Shown here: positions 1-8,994 of the stretch, piece by piece | Numbering within the stretch: position 1 is the first letter of the stretch | Layout: each line of letters opens with the position of its first letter | Source: Bradyrhizobium australiense | GTDB taxonomy: Bacteria; Pseudomonadota; Alphaproteobacteria; Rhizobiales; Xanthobacteraceae | Assembly: GCF_013114825.1 (NCBI RefSeq) | Contig: NZ_JAAVLX010000002.1 | Coordinates: 558,001-622,000 of the forward strand | Length of the DNA: 64,000 bases | Direction: 5' to 3' | The notes under the pieces: generated by a model | What the model was told of the DNA's origin: nothing | What the model saw: the letters and a program-made list of their open reading frames with translations, nothing else | The model's database searches: none | Position numbers and translations under genes: made by a program

Positions 1-1236
1 GAAAACCGTACCGTCGCTGACGACCTTGACAGGCGGCGAACCGTCGGGTCGGCGCGCGAACGCCAGCGCCCTGCCCGCCGCCCAGGTGCCGCCTTCCAGA
101 ATCTTTGCCAGCGGAAGAGAGACGGCATCAAGGCGAACGCGTTGCCGCACGAGATCCGCCAGCCGGTCCAGCAGCGCAACGGTCAGCGCCCTCCACTCGA
201 CCACGAGGGCAGACGCGACATCATGTTCGCGTTGGGCGTCCATGGAGTCGCGCAGCACCAGTACCCCGGCGTCGACGAACAATCCGCCGTTGCGGTATTC
301 CGCGAGACCCGTCAGGCCGTCGATATCCCTCACCTGCAGCCCCGCCCGCTGTATCGGCTCGATCAGCGAATACGACAGCCATTGCGAAAGCTTGTGCAGC
401 GGCACCAGCTCGCTGGTCGTGTCTTCGGTCTTGAGCGCCGGATGATGCCAGCAGTCTCCCAATGGAATTCTGCCGAGGGTTATGCGCGACGGCCAGATCG
501 GCCCCAGTTGGCGCAAAAGTTCCGACAAAATCGCCGTGGCCTCGATCAACCCCGGGCCGGCTATCCCTGTGAGGTGATCGAACAATCCGCCGGGCCGAGC
601 CGTATCGTCGCGGGCGAAAATCTGCGGTGAGGCCGATGCTACTTCGCCCAGCCGGCGAAGAAGGCTGATGCGGCCCTCGAGGCCAACCAGCGGATTGTCG
701 TCCGCAACCTGAAAGCCGGCCTGCAGGTCGGCAACGGTCAGTTGCTGAAGCACAGTGGCATCGGCCCTCAGCGGTTCGTCAGCCTTCGCCGAGAAGACGC
801 CGCTCGCAAACATGTCCAGGCTGGCAAGCGCCAGCCCCTCCGACCGGCCGACACTTGCGCCCGTCAAGGGATCGCAATAGCGCCACGACGGACCAGCTCC
901 GGCGTCGAGCAGCACGCTGGTCATGGCGAGATCAAATTCGGCGCGGGCGCGCTCTTTGTCGTCACGCCAGTTCTTGGAGTCGGCAAGTGCCGCCCAGCGA
1001 TCGACGCCGCCAACGACGAAATGGCGCCAGCGCGAATGAAAGGGAACATCGAACGTCGGATAGGCCTTGTGCGTTGTCGCAAGCACGAGATCAACCGCCT
1101 CGTCGAGCCGCCCAAGATCGACTTTGAAATGCTGAAGCCGGTCGTTCAAGCCGATTTCCAGCATTCGGTGGGCGCGACTGCGTACCGCTTCCGCATTTAA
1201 AAGAGATAAGCCGTCTGCCGTTGCGTCAGCTGTCAC
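1..1236 (-). CDS. URC4/DUF1688 family protein (3' end cut by window edge)
   Basis: The minus strand is open from a GTG at 1236 to the left edge (about 412 codons), with no stop. The reading contains runs typical of DUF1688 (URC4/urg3) proteins: FDVPFHSRWRHF near residue 65, YCDPLTGASVGRSEGLA near 120, FDHLTGIAGPGLIEATA near 220 and the C-terminal LEGGTWAAGRALA run, so only a short tail is missing. In yeasts URC4 is required, together with URC1, for using uracil as nitrogen source by a route distinct from the reductive and Rut pathways; its chemistry is unknown. It starts 20 bases after the stop of the URC1-type gene, so the two are one operon. The GTG start is inferred from spacing; another start slightly upstream or downstream is possible. 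Confidence 0.85.
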   Translation of the reverse strand, partial: MTADATADGLSLLNAEAVRSRAHRMLEIGLNDRLQHFKVDLGRLDEAVDLVLATTHKAYPTFDVPFHSRWRHFVVGGVDRWAALADSKNWRDDKERARAEFDLAMTSVLLDAGAGPSWRYCDPLTGASVGRSEGLALASLDMFASGVFSAKADEPLRADATVLQQLTVADLQAGFQVADDNPLVGLEGRISLLRRLGEVASASPQIFARDDTARPGGLFDHLTGIAGPGLIEATAILSELLRQLGPIWPSRITLGRIPLGDCWHHPALKTEDTTSELVPLHKLSQWLSYSLIEPIQRAGLQVRDIDGLTGLAEYRNGGLFVDAGVLVLRDSMDAQREHDVASALVVEWRALTVALLDRLADLVRQRVRLDAVSLPLAKILEGGTWAAGRALAFARRPDGSPPVKVVSDGTVF

Positions 1237-1256
1237 ATCAATGGCCCTGGCCCGCC

Positions 1257-2507
1257 CTAGTATTTTTCGAGCGGTCGACCGGAGGCGATCAGGTCCTCAG
1301 GCCTCGTCTCGGGCGAAAAATACCCCGCGGCTTTCTTGGCGGCGATTTCCACATGGGCGTCGGCTGGAATCATGTAATCGGGAATGGCCACGCGCTCGAC
1401 AATGTCGATACCCTGCCCCGTCAGTGCATCATACTTCATGTCGCTCATCGAGATGAAGCGGTCGATGCGTTTCAATCCCAACCAGTGAATGACATCCGGC
1501 ATCAGTTGCTGGAAACGCGCATCCTGCACTCCGGCAACGCATTCCGTTCGTTCGAAATAAGCGGATGCGTCGTCGCCGTCTTCCTGACGCTTGCGTGCGT
1601 TGTAGACCAGAAACTTCGTAACTTCGCCGAGCGCTCGGCCTTCCTTGCGGTTGTAGACGATGACGCCCAGACCACCCGATTGTCCGGCGCGCGCGCATTC
1701 CTCGATGCCCTGGATGAGATATGGACGGCAGGTGCAGATGTCGGAGCCGAACACATCCGAGCCGTTGCACTCGTCATGGACGCGGCAGGTGATTTTGGTC
1801 CGATGGTCCGGAAGTTTCGTGACATCGCCGAACAGATAGACGGTCGTTCCGCCGATCGGCGGAAGAAAGACTTTCAGATCCGGCCGCGTGACAAGCTCGG
1901 GAAACATGCCGGCCGTCTGCTCGAACAGCGCACGTCGCAGGCTGGTCACGCTCGTGCCGAAGCGTTGCGCAATCCCGGGCAGATGCCATACCGGGTCAAT
2001 CGCTATCTTGACGACAGAGACGGAGCCGCTGGCGTGAACGAATTGGCCATCAGCGACCAACCGCTTGGCGGCCAGAGCCGCCTGAATTTCGGGCAGATCG
2101 AGACGGGCGCGCGTGATCGCGATGCTCGGCCTGATATCGATGCCTTCCGCGATTTCGGCGCGGAAGTTTTCAGCAACGAGATGTCCCCACGGATCAAGCG
2201 CAACAATGCGTTCCGGATCGAACCATTGCTCAAATGGGCCGACGGTCGCCGCCGGGTATGTATTGGTCAGATCGGGCCGGCGGATCGGGTCCAAAGCGCC
2301 CGAAGAGACGGCAAGTGCGCGGTAGACCGCATAAGAGCCGCCGTGGGTGCCAATCACGTTACGATCCTGCGGACGCGATACCGTCCCGATGATCGGACCG
2401 CGTTCACGCGCGGTCGGCGCTCCCCACAGGATCGGAAATTCATGCGTCGCACCGGGCACCGGATGCGACGTCAGGCGAATATGGTCGGTACGGTTGGAAT
2501 GGTTCAT
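1257..2507 (-). CDS. URC1-type GTP cyclohydrolase II family protein
   Basis: 416 residues. The C-terminal half is a GTP cyclohydrolase II (RibA-like) domain with the zinc site motif CNGSDVFGSDICTC (around 275-290) and the RKEGRALGE run. The N-terminal half of about 200 residues is the extra domain of the URC1 branch, not found in riboflavin RibA. Family knowledge: URC1 proteins act in the URC uracil-catabolic pathway. The adjacent URC4 gene supports that role rather than riboflavin synthesis. I chose the ATG at 2507 (MNHSNRTDHIRLTSHP), because homologues begin near HIRLTSHP; the frame stays open upstream to 2717 but that stretch covers the promoter and a leader hairpin. Confidence 0.85.
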   Translation of the reverse strand: MNHSNRTDHIRLTSHPVPGATHEFPILWGAPTARERGPIIGTVSRPQDRNVIGTHGGSYAVYRALAVSSGALDPIRRPDLTNTYPAATVGPFEQWFDPERIVALDPWGHLVAENFRAEIAEGIDIRPSIAITRARLDLPEIQAALAAKRLVADGQFVHASGSVSVVKIAIDPVWHLPGIAQRFGTSVTSLRRALFEQTAGMFPELVTRPDLKVFLPPIGGTTVYLFGDVTKLPDHRTKITCRVHDECNGSDVFGSDICTCRPYLIQGIEECARAGQSGGLGVIVYNRKEGRALGEVTKFLVYNARKRQEDGDDASAYFERTECVAGVQDARFQQLMPDVIHWLGLKRIDRFISMSDMKYDALTGQGIDIVERVAIPDYMIPADAHVEIAAKKAAGYFSPETRPEDLIASGRPLEKY

Positions 2508-2532
2508 CGTTCGGTAGTCCCAAAACGGCAAC

Positions 2533-2553
2533 GGCCCGCCTGAATGACGGGCC
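2533..2553 (-). promoter_or_regulatory. GC-rich hairpin in the URC1 leader
   Basis: On the minus strand GGCCCG and CGGGCC pair around a nine-base loop, about 26 bases upstream of the URC1 ATG. It is followed by a mixed T-rich run (GTTGCCGTTTT). It lies inside the presumed 5' untranslated region of the URC mRNA, so it could act as an attenuator or mRNA stabiliser. The stem is only six pairs and the T run is imperfect, so this is tentative. Confidence 0.35.
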
Positions 2554-2598
2554 TGACCGGAGAACAAATGAATTATGCGGGTCAGCGACCCCTCCAAC

Positions 2599-2628
2599 AC
2601 TATATAGGGAAATTGTGTGTACTTACAA
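2599..2628 (-). promoter_or_regulatory. Promoter and overlapping palindromic operator of the URC operon
   Basis: On the minus strand TTGTAA (2628-2623) and TATAGT (2604-2599) stand 18 bases apart and fit a sigma-70 promoter firing toward URC1. A 16-base palindrome, TTGTGTGTACTTACAA at 2613-2628, matches in 6 of 8 pairs around GTAC and overlaps the -35 box. That position suits a repressor. No dedicated regulator of the URC genes is visible except possibly the LysR gene at 2897, whose site would normally be T-N11-A; a GntR-type regulator elsewhere is equally likely. Confidence 0.5.
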
Positions 2629-2896
2629 CAATCAAGGGAAGGAAATCCGACCTCTGGACGGCCGGTCGATCGCGATGCATGGATAGGACTACCTGCCGAC
2701 CAATGCAAAAGCGCCACTCGATCTTACCGACGGTCGAGACGCTGGCGGCGAAGCAATCAACATCGCCTGTTCTGCGAGCGCTTCATGATGCCTACGACCT
2801 CTCCGACTTGCTGAAATGCCTTATTTTTCAGCGATCAGCCTCCAAGCATGAAACTTGCTTGTAAGCTTCCGGCTTCAGAATCGCGGTGAGGGCTCA

Positions 2897-4015
2897 ATGA
2901 ACCTGATCAGCTTGGACATACGGATGCTTCGCTCGCTGATTTCGGTAGTCGAGACAGGCAGCATCACCGAGACCGCGAGGCGATTGGGCCGAACGCAACC
3001 GGCGATCACACTGCAACTCCAACGCCTTGAGGAGCTGACCGGAAAAGCCATTTTCATCCACGAGGGCCGGCGTCTTTTTCTCACTACCGAAGGTGAAACG
3101 GTCCTCAAATTTGCCCGCTCGATCCTGGGCCTCCACGATGAATTGCTGTCGCAACTCGCATCTCCGGATATCGAGGGAAATGTCGTGCTCGGCACGCCCG
3201 ATTTATATGCGGCGTTCATGTTGCCTTCGATCCTGAAGATCTTTCGAACGGCGTTTCCGCGCGTTCAAATCCAATTGAACTGCTCGCTTTCGACCCCCTT
3301 GGTCGGGTGCGTCAAACGCGGCGAAGTGGACATTGCCCTTGTGACCCGAATGAACGATTTCACCGGCGGCCAGGTCGTCAGGCAGGAACAATTGATCTGG
3401 ATGACGGGCGAGCAATCTACCGCCCACAATGAATCTCCCATTCCGCTGGCGCTGTTACCCCCCGGCAACATCTATCGCGATCACGCCATCGAGCGGCTGG
3501 AAGCGGCGCGCTTGCGATGGCGTATTGCGTGCATCAGCGACAGCGTCGGCGGATTGCAGGCGGCAGCCTTCGCAGGCATCGCCGTCACGGTGCTCGGCCG
3601 CAGCGCGCTGGTCCGCAACATGCGTGAACTTGGAGTCAAAGAGGGCTTGCCTCCACTTCCGAAAGTCGACCTACTGCTCTACAAATCGCCGGGCACAACG
3701 TCCAAAGCCGCGGGCGCCTTGCACGAATACCTCGCGCATTATCTCAATCTCGAAGACGAATTGCTGCTGGCAACGGAGTTGCCGTTAACGCCGGATGTCG
3801 AAGCGCGCACTGTTTCAGGACAAGGGGGGCCGAAACTGAACCCAGGGCCTCGCCCGCTCAAACGCGGCTGCGATGCGCAAGATCAAACCCTCATCCAGCC
3901 AGGGGGCAACAATCTGAAGTCCGATCGGCAATCCGCTGTCGTCAAATCCGCACGGAATGGTCACAGCCGGCAGTCCAGTCAGGTTTATCGGCCACGAGAA
4001 CGGCGACCAACCTAA
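2897..4015 (+). CDS. LysR-family transcriptional regulator
   Basis: 372 residues from ATG 2897 (MNLISLDIRMLRSLISVVETGS). Residues 1-65 are the LysR winged helix-turn-helix (TGSITETARRLGRTQPAITLQLQRLEE); the rest is a periplasmic-binding-type effector domain. Typical family members end near residue 300, here at about 3790. The last 67 codons run antisense through the conserved 3' end of the amidase gene and are rich in Gly, Pro and Arg, so the C-terminus looks like a read-on after loss of the original stop. It converges on the transporter-hydroxylase-amidase operon and is divergent from the URC operon, so either could be its target. Confidence 0.85.
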   Translation: MNLISLDIRMLRSLISVVETGSITETARRLGRTQPAITLQLQRLEELTGKAIFIHEGRRLFLTTEGETVLKFARSILGLHDELLSQLASPDIEGNVVLGTPDLYAAFMLPSILKIFRTAFPRVQIQLNCSLSTPLVGCVKRGEVDIALVTRMNDFTGGQVVRQEQLIWMTGEQSTAHNESPIPLALLPPGNIYRDHAIERLEAARLRWRIACISDSVGGLQAAAFAGIAVTVLGRSALVRNMRELGVKEGLPPLPKVDLLLYKSPGTTSKAAGALHEYLAHYLNLEDELLLATELPLTPDVEARTVSGQGGPKLNPGPRPLKRGCDAQDQTLIQPGGNNLKSDRQSAVVKSARNGHSRQSSQVYRPRERRPT

Positions 4016-5272
4016 ATGCCGGTCGACAGTGCAGTCCGCAATTTGATCGACGCCTAGTGCGCCCGCACAAAACGCCGTGACAGCTACCGTGGGCGTGACG
4101 AGAGCATCGACCTTTCCAAACAGTTCCAGAAACGACGCCCGCAAGCCTGCCCGCCGGTAACTTGCCTCGACGTAATCAATGCCGCTGTAACTGCGGCCTT
4201 TCGCGATGACATCGCGATAATCTTCGTCGGAAGCCGACAAGGCAATGGAATCGCGATTGGCGACAGCCGCCGCCTGTTCTGTATAGGCGATCGGCTTCAG
4301 AATGCGTTCCAGCATATCGGGTGCAAGTCTCGCGCAGTCCGGAACAATCTCGGCGCCGAGCGTCGCCAGCATTTTGCTTGCCGCTTCAAACGCGTCACGT
4401 ACCTGCGGATCCACGGCGGCATAACCGAAATCAACGCTGGTTCCGATTCTCAGACCGTCGAGACGATCAAGCGTTACCGTGAAGCTGCGGGAGGCGACCG
4501 GCAGGCTCGCCGCGTCGCGAATATCATGGGACGCAATCACCTCCAGCAACAGGGCAGCATCGGCAACCGTCCGCGCGATCGGTCCGGTATGGGCCAGCGA
4601 GGCCCACGATGGAGGCGAAAATCCGGGTGACCGCGGGACCAGTCCGAAGGTCGGTTTCAAGCCGACCACGCCGCAGAAGGAAGATGGCACGCGGATCGAT
4701 CCCACCCCGTCAGTGCCGATCGCAAGCGGGCCGCATCCGGCAGCAACCGCAGCAGCGGCACCGCCACTCGACCCTCCGCTTGTCCGGGCCTTGTTCCAGG
4801 GGTTGCGGGTGATGCCGGATACCGGGCTATCGGCCGTGAGCTTATAGCCGGACTCACATGTCGTGGTCTTGCAGGTGACGATGGCCCCGTCAGCCTCCAA
4901 CGCGGCGACGACCGCAGCATTGGCATCCGGTACGAATCCCCGGTTGGAGGGAGCGCCGCCAAGCGCCGGCACGCCTGCGACGAATACCAGATCCTTGATG
5001 GTGACCGGCACGCCGGCAAGCCGCCCCTGAGGTTGCCCTGCCCGCCAGGCTTCCGTCGCCCGATCCGCGGCGGCGCGCGCCTGTTCGTAAGTGGGCGTAA
5101 CCACGACATTGCACATCGCATCCGTTATCTCCAGCGCGGCAATGACGTCTTCGACAACGTCCCGTGGCGTAAAACGCCCGGACCTGTAGCCCTCCAGCAA
5201 ATCGGTAGCGGAGAGCTTGGCCAGATCGTGAAATCCCGCGGTCGGCGCGGTTCGAGCGCTGCTTGATTCCAC
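3815..5272 (-). CDS. Amidase signature family amidase
   Basis: 485 residues with the amidase-signature fold: catalytic Lys in VPVTIKD (about 93), the Gly/Ser loop TSGGSSGGAAAA (about 165) and the nucleophile region GTDGVGSIRVPSS (about 188), where the usual GTDTGGSIR is GTDGVGSIR. Members hydrolyse carboxamides to acid and ammonia. It is the last gene of a minus-strand operon after the molybdenum hydroxylase (8-base gap to the FAD subunit), suggesting it opens or deaminates the product of that enzyme. The substrate cannot be told from sequence. The 3' end overlaps the LysR gene by 201 bases on the other strand. Confidence 0.88.
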   Translation of the reverse strand: MESSSARTAPTAGFHDLAKLSATDLLEGYRSGRFTPRDVVEDVIAALEITDAMCNVVVTPTYEQARAAADRATEAWRAGQPQGRLAGVPVTIKDLVFVAGVPALGGAPSNRGFVPDANAAVVAALEADGAIVTCKTTTCESGYKLTADSPVSGITRNPWNKARTSGGSSGGAAAAVAAGCGPLAIGTDGVGSIRVPSSFCGVVGLKPTFGLVPRSPGFSPPSWASLAHTGPIARTVADAALLLEVIASHDIRDAASLPVASRSFTVTLDRLDGLRIGTSVDFGYAAVDPQVRDAFEAASKMLATLGAEIVPDCARLAPDMLERILKPIAYTEQAAAVANRDSIALSASDEDYRDVIAKGRSYSGIDYVEASYRRAGLRASFLELFGKVDALVTPTVAVTAFCAGALGVDQIADCTVDRHLGWSPFSWPINLTGLPAVTIPCGFDDSGLPIGLQIVAPWLDEGLILRIAAAFERARPWVQFRPPLS

Positions 5273-5279
5273 TGCGTCC

Positions 5280-6083
5280 TCACAAGCCCTGGATGGCGGC
5301 CGCGACGGCCTTCTTCGCCATGACGGTAATCAGATGCGCGCGGTACTCGGCATCGGCGTGGATGTCGGAGTTCAGCCCTGCGGCACCGATCTTGATGGAG
5401 GCAATCGCGGCCGGTTCGAAACTCGTTTCGAGCGCGGTCTCCATTTCCGGCACGCGAAAGACGCAAGGACCCGAACCCGTCACGGCGACGCGCACACTGC
5501 CGCCGGCTTTTGCAACACAGACCCCCACCACGGCATAACGCGACGCCGGCGATTTGAATTTGGCGTACCCGGCCGTGGACGGAATCGGAAAGCGTATGGA
5601 AGTGATGATCTCGCTTGGCTCAAGTGAGGTTTCGAATAATCCCGTGAAGAACGTACTCGCCGGTATTTCACGCCGATCGGTCACAATGATCGCGTCGAGC
5701 GCCAGCACCGCCGCCGGATAATCCGCGGACGGATCGTTGTTGGCGACCGAACCGCCGATCGTCCCGCGATTGCGCACAGCCGGGTCGCCGATGCCGGAAG
5801 CAAGATGGACCAGCATGGGGACCTTGCTCCGGACGAGCGCGGATGTAACGACGTCGACATGTCTGACCATCGCGCCGATCACCAGCGCGTCTTCGTCGAC
5901 GGCAATCTCGGATAGTTGCGGAATTTTCGCCAGATCGATCAACGCCGCGGGTTCCGCGAGCCTTTGCTTAATGGTCGGCAGCAGCGTCATGCCGCCGGCG
6001 AGTAACTTGCTCTCGGAGACGTCGTTCAGTAATGCAAACGCATCCGGCACGGTCTCGGGACTGTGAAATGCGAATGACTTCAT
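5280..6083 (-). CDS. Molybdenum hydroxylase FAD-binding subunit (CoxM-like)
   Basis: 267 residues. This is the medium, FAD-binding subunit of the xanthine dehydrogenase/CO dehydrogenase family. The FAD-binding runs LLAGGMTLLPTIKQR (about 30) and RNRGTIGGSVANNDPSADYPA (about 107) are clear. It carries electrons from the 2Fe-2S subunit to the final acceptor. Nine bases separate it from the large-subunit gene upstream and seven from the amidase downstream, so it is in the same transcript. Confidence 0.9.
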   Translation of the reverse strand: MKSFAFHSPETVPDAFALLNDVSESKLLAGGMTLLPTIKQRLAEPAALIDLAKIPQLSEIAVDEDALVIGAMVRHVDVVTSALVRSKVPMLVHLASGIGDPAVRNRGTIGGSVANNDPSADYPAAVLALDAIIVTDRREIPASTFFTGLFETSLEPSEIITSIRFPIPSTAGYAKFKSPASRYAVVGVCVAKAGGSVRVAVTGSGPCVFRVPEMETALETSFEPAAIASIKIGAAGLNSDIHADAEYRAHLITVMAKKAVAAAIQGL

Positions 6084-6092
6084 CTCATTCTC

Positions 6093-8480
6093 CTATTCTG
6101 CGGCCTGCGGTATCGCGGCATTTTGAATGATGCGCCAGATCCGGTTCGGGGTCGCAGGCATGTCGACGTGATGAACGCCGAGATGCGAGAGCGCGTCGAC
6201 GACGGCGTTGATGACTGCAGCGGGTGACCCGATGGTGCCAACCTCTCCGCACCCCTTCACGCCCATGGGCGTGTGCGTGCAGAACGTGGAATGGGTCTCG
6301 ACCGTCATGTTGGGAAGATGATCGGCGCGCGGCATGCAGTAGTCCATGAACGAGCCAGACAGGAGCTGGCCCGAGACCTCGTCATAGACTGCGTTCTCGA
6401 ACAGCGCCTGCCCGACGCCCTGAACGATGCCGCCGTGCAACTGCCCCGCGACAATCATCGGATTGATAACGGTGCCGACGTCGTCGACCGCGGTGTACTT
6501 CTCCAGCGTCACGATGCCGGTTTCCGGGTCGATCTCGACCTCGGCAATGTGGCAGCCGCCGGGATAGGTGAAGTTGACCGGATCGTAATAGGCCTGCTCC
6601 TCCAGGCCCGGCTCCAGAATCTCGAGCGGATAATCATGCGGCACGTAGGCAGCGCCGGCGATTTCCGCGAACGACTTGCGGCGATCGGTACCGGCAACGG
6701 AAAACACACCAGTCTCAAACTGGATATCGTGCTCACCCGCCTCGAGCAGATGTGCCGCGATCTTCTTACCCTTCACGATCACTTTGTCGCTGGCCTTCGA
6801 GAGCGCAGCACCGCCGACTACGAGCGAGCGCGAGCCATACGTGCCCATGCCGAACTGGACCCGGTCGGTATCGCCAAAGACGATATCGACGCTGTCGAAG
6901 GGCACACCGAGCTTGTCCGACACGATCTGCGCGAACGTCGTCTCGTGGCCCTGGCCATGATTGTGAGTGCCAATCAGCACAGTGACTTGCCCTGTCGGGT
7001 GGACGCGGACAGTCGCGCTTTCGTAAAGTCCGCCACGCGCGCCGAGGCGTCCTGCAAAGCGCGACGGCGCCAGGCCGCAGGCTTCGACATAGGTGGAAAA
7101 GCCGAGACCTCGGAATCTTCCCGCCCGTTCAGAGGCAATCTTGCGCGCGCCGAACCCGGCGGCATCTGCGGCCGTCAATGCGCCCTCGAGGCACCCGAGC
7201 GGATCTCCCGAATCGTATTCCACCAGCACCGGCGTCTGGTAGGGATAGGCATCCCTTGCGATCATGTTGCGCCGGCGCAGTTCGATGCGGTCGATCTTCA
7301 TCTCGGCTGCCGCGACGTCAACGATGCGCTCAAGCACAAAGGTTGCTTCCGGCCTCCCCGCGCCGCGATAGGCATCAACCGGGACGGTGTTGGTAAAGAC
7401 CACCTTGACGTTGCAGTAAATCGCCGGCGTGGTGTAGACGCCGCTGAGCAACGGCCCGTACAGGTTTGTCGGAATGTTTGGTCCGAAGGTCGATAGATAG
7501 CCGCCCATATTGGCCAGCGTTTTCACCTTGAAGGCCAGGAATTTTCCGTTTTCGTCGAGCGCCAGTTCGGCTTCCGTCACATGATCGCGGCCATGGCGAT
7601 CCGAGACAAAGCCTTCCGAGCGGTCGGCCACCCATTTGATCGGCCGCTCCACCTTCTTCGCCGCCCAGGTGATGACGGCTTCCTCGCCATAGTGGAACTG
7701 CTTGACCCCAAAACCGCCGCCGACATCGGGCGCCACGACTCGCACTTTTTGCTCCGGCAGCTTGAGCACCAGCGCCGCCATCAGAAAGCGCACCACGTGG
7801 GGAAACTGGCTCGTGGTCCAAAGCGTGTAGTGATCCCTGCCCCTGTCATATTCGGCGATCGCCGCCCGCGGCTCCATGGGATTGCCGATCAGACGATTGT
7901 TGACGAGGCTGAGACGGGCGACATGTGCTGCTTTCCGAAACCCGGCTGCGACGGCCGCCTTGTCGCCCAGTTCCCAATCGCAGCACAGGTTGTTCGGCAC
8001 GTCGTCGAACAAGAGCGGCGCGTCGGCGCGAACGGCTTCGAGTACGCCGACCACGGCGGGCAGAACCTCGTAATCAACGGCCAGCAGTTCGGCCGCAGCC
8101 CGCGCCTCCTTCAGGGTATCGGCGACGACAAAAGCCACCATGTCGCCAACGAAACGCACTTTGCCCTGCGCCAACATCGGGAACGGCGGCTCCTTCATCG
8201 GAAGCCCGTCAGTGCCATGAATGCCCCAGCCGCAGGGTAGCGATCCCAGGCCGTCGGCCGCGACATCCTTGCCGGTCAAAATAGCCTGAACGCCCGGCGA
8301 TGCCAGTGCGTGGGTCTTGTCGATGCCTCTGACAATCGCATGCGCATGGGGCGACCTGACGAACACGCCAAAAGTCATGTCTGGCCGCTTCATGTCGGCG
8401 ACGTAACTGCCGCGCCCGGTGAGAAAGCGGAAATCTTCCTTCCGGCGCGGCGCCTTGCCAATTCCAATAATGCTCGACAT
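6093..8480 (-). CDS. Molybdenum hydroxylase large subunit (form II CoxL-like)
   Basis: 795 residues, the molybdopterin-cytosine-dinucleotide subunit. The Mo-cofactor glycine run VGGGFGVK lies near 254, the active-site loop AYRGAGR at 370-376 and the catalytic Glu in GCGEVG near 735. True aerobic CO dehydrogenase has AYxCSFR in that loop; this protein has no Cys there, so it belongs to the form II group, which hydroxylates organic substrates. It sits between the 2Fe-2S and FAD genes. The ring or aldehyde it attacks is unknown; the linked importer and amidase point to a nitrogen compound taken up from outside. Confidence 0.9.
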   Translation of the reverse strand: MSSIIGIGKAPRRKEDFRFLTGRGSYVADMKRPDMTFGVFVRSPHAHAIVRGIDKTHALASPGVQAILTGKDVAADGLGSLPCGWGIHGTDGLPMKEPPFPMLAQGKVRFVGDMVAFVVADTLKEARAAAELLAVDYEVLPAVVGVLEAVRADAPLLFDDVPNNLCCDWELGDKAAVAAGFRKAAHVARLSLVNNRLIGNPMEPRAAIAEYDRGRDHYTLWTTSQFPHVVRFLMAALVLKLPEQKVRVVAPDVGGGFGVKQFHYGEEAVITWAAKKVERPIKWVADRSEGFVSDRHGRDHVTEAELALDENGKFLAFKVKTLANMGGYLSTFGPNIPTNLYGPLLSGVYTTPAIYCNVKVVFTNTVPVDAYRGAGRPEATFVLERIVDVAAAEMKIDRIELRRRNMIARDAYPYQTPVLVEYDSGDPLGCLEGALTAADAAGFGARKIASERAGRFRGLGFSTYVEACGLAPSRFAGRLGARGGLYESATVRVHPTGQVTVLIGTHNHGQGHETTFAQIVSDKLGVPFDSVDIVFGDTDRVQFGMGTYGSRSLVVGGAALSKASDKVIVKGKKIAAHLLEAGEHDIQFETGVFSVAGTDRRKSFAEIAGAAYVPHDYPLEILEPGLEEQAYYDPVNFTYPGGCHIAEVEIDPETGIVTLEKYTAVDDVGTVINPMIVAGQLHGGIVQGVGQALFENAVYDEVSGQLLSGSFMDYCMPRADHLPNMTVETHSTFCTHTPMGVKGCGEVGTIGSPAAVINAVVDALSHLGVHHVDMPATPNRIWRIIQNAAIPQAAE

Positions 8481-8481
8481 G

Positions 8482-8970
8482 TCATTCTCCGATGGCGGGC
8501 GCGTTCATGGCTACCGCACCGGCCATGATCGACGCGACGATGTTCTGATATCCAGTGCAGCGGCACAGGTTTCCTTCCAGGCCGTGACGTATTTCCGCTT
8601 CAGTCGGCACCGGATTCCTTGTCGCCAAGGCAACCGCTGTCATCACCATGCCGGGCGTGCAGAAGCCGCATTGCAGGCCGTGGTTCTCGTGAAACGCCTC
8701 CTGCATCGGATGCAAACGGTTGGAACCTGAGGTAGCCGACAATCCCTCGATCGTCGTCAATGCAGCGCCGTCGAGACTGGGCGCGAGCAACGTGCAGCTC
8801 TTCACCGCATCGCCATTGAACAGCACCGTGCAGGCGCCACACTGGCTGGTGTCGCACCCGACATGCGTACCGGTCAGATTCAGCGTCTCGCGAAGCAGCT
8901 CGGAGACCAGAGTCGCAGGCTCGACATCCATCTTGCGGGGCCGGCCGTTGAGCGTGAAGTTGATGATCAT
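8482..8970 (-). CDS. Molybdenum hydroxylase 2Fe-2S subunit (CoxS-like)
   Basis: 162 residues with a plant-type 2Fe-2S site (CDTSQCGACTV, about 39-49) and the second site CGFCTPG...CRCTGYQ (about 101-143). It passes electrons from the molybdenum centre to FAD. The stop codon is one base from the start of the large-subunit gene. Order S-L-M is as in many Cox-like operons. Confidence 0.92.
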   Translation of the reverse strand: MIINFTLNGRPRKMDVEPATLVSELLRETLNLTGTHVGCDTSQCGACTVLFNGDAVKSCTLLAPSLDGAALTTIEGLSATSGSNRLHPMQEAFHENHGLQCGFCTPGMVMTAVALATRNPVPTEAEIRHGLEGNLCRCTGYQNIVASIMAGAVAMNAPAIGE

Positions 8971-8994
8971 CGTGACCTCCAGGGCTATGGGACT

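Larger units (their letters stand above)
2508..2896. other. Intergenic region between the divergent URC operon and LysR gene
   Basis: This 389-base stretch has no convincing gene. On the URC side it holds a hairpin at 2533-2553 and a promoter-like pair with an overlapping palindrome at 2599-2628. The half nearer the LysR gene (2700-2896) shows no clear promoter that I can name. Short open frames crossing it have no recognisable sequence. Confidence 0.6.

Noticed and set aside
1221-2543. Plus-strand open frame of 440 codons
   Set aside because: It is antisense to the URC1-type gene, whose minus-strand product has clear cyclohydrolase motifs; the plus reading has none.
6273-7496. Plus-strand open frame of 407 codons
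   Set aside because: Antisense to the molybdenum hydroxylase large subunit and without recognisable content.
6093-8970. Carbon monoxide dehydrogenase
   Set aside because: The active-site loop is AYRGAGR and lacks the Cys of AYxCSFR that binds copper in true CO dehydrogenase.
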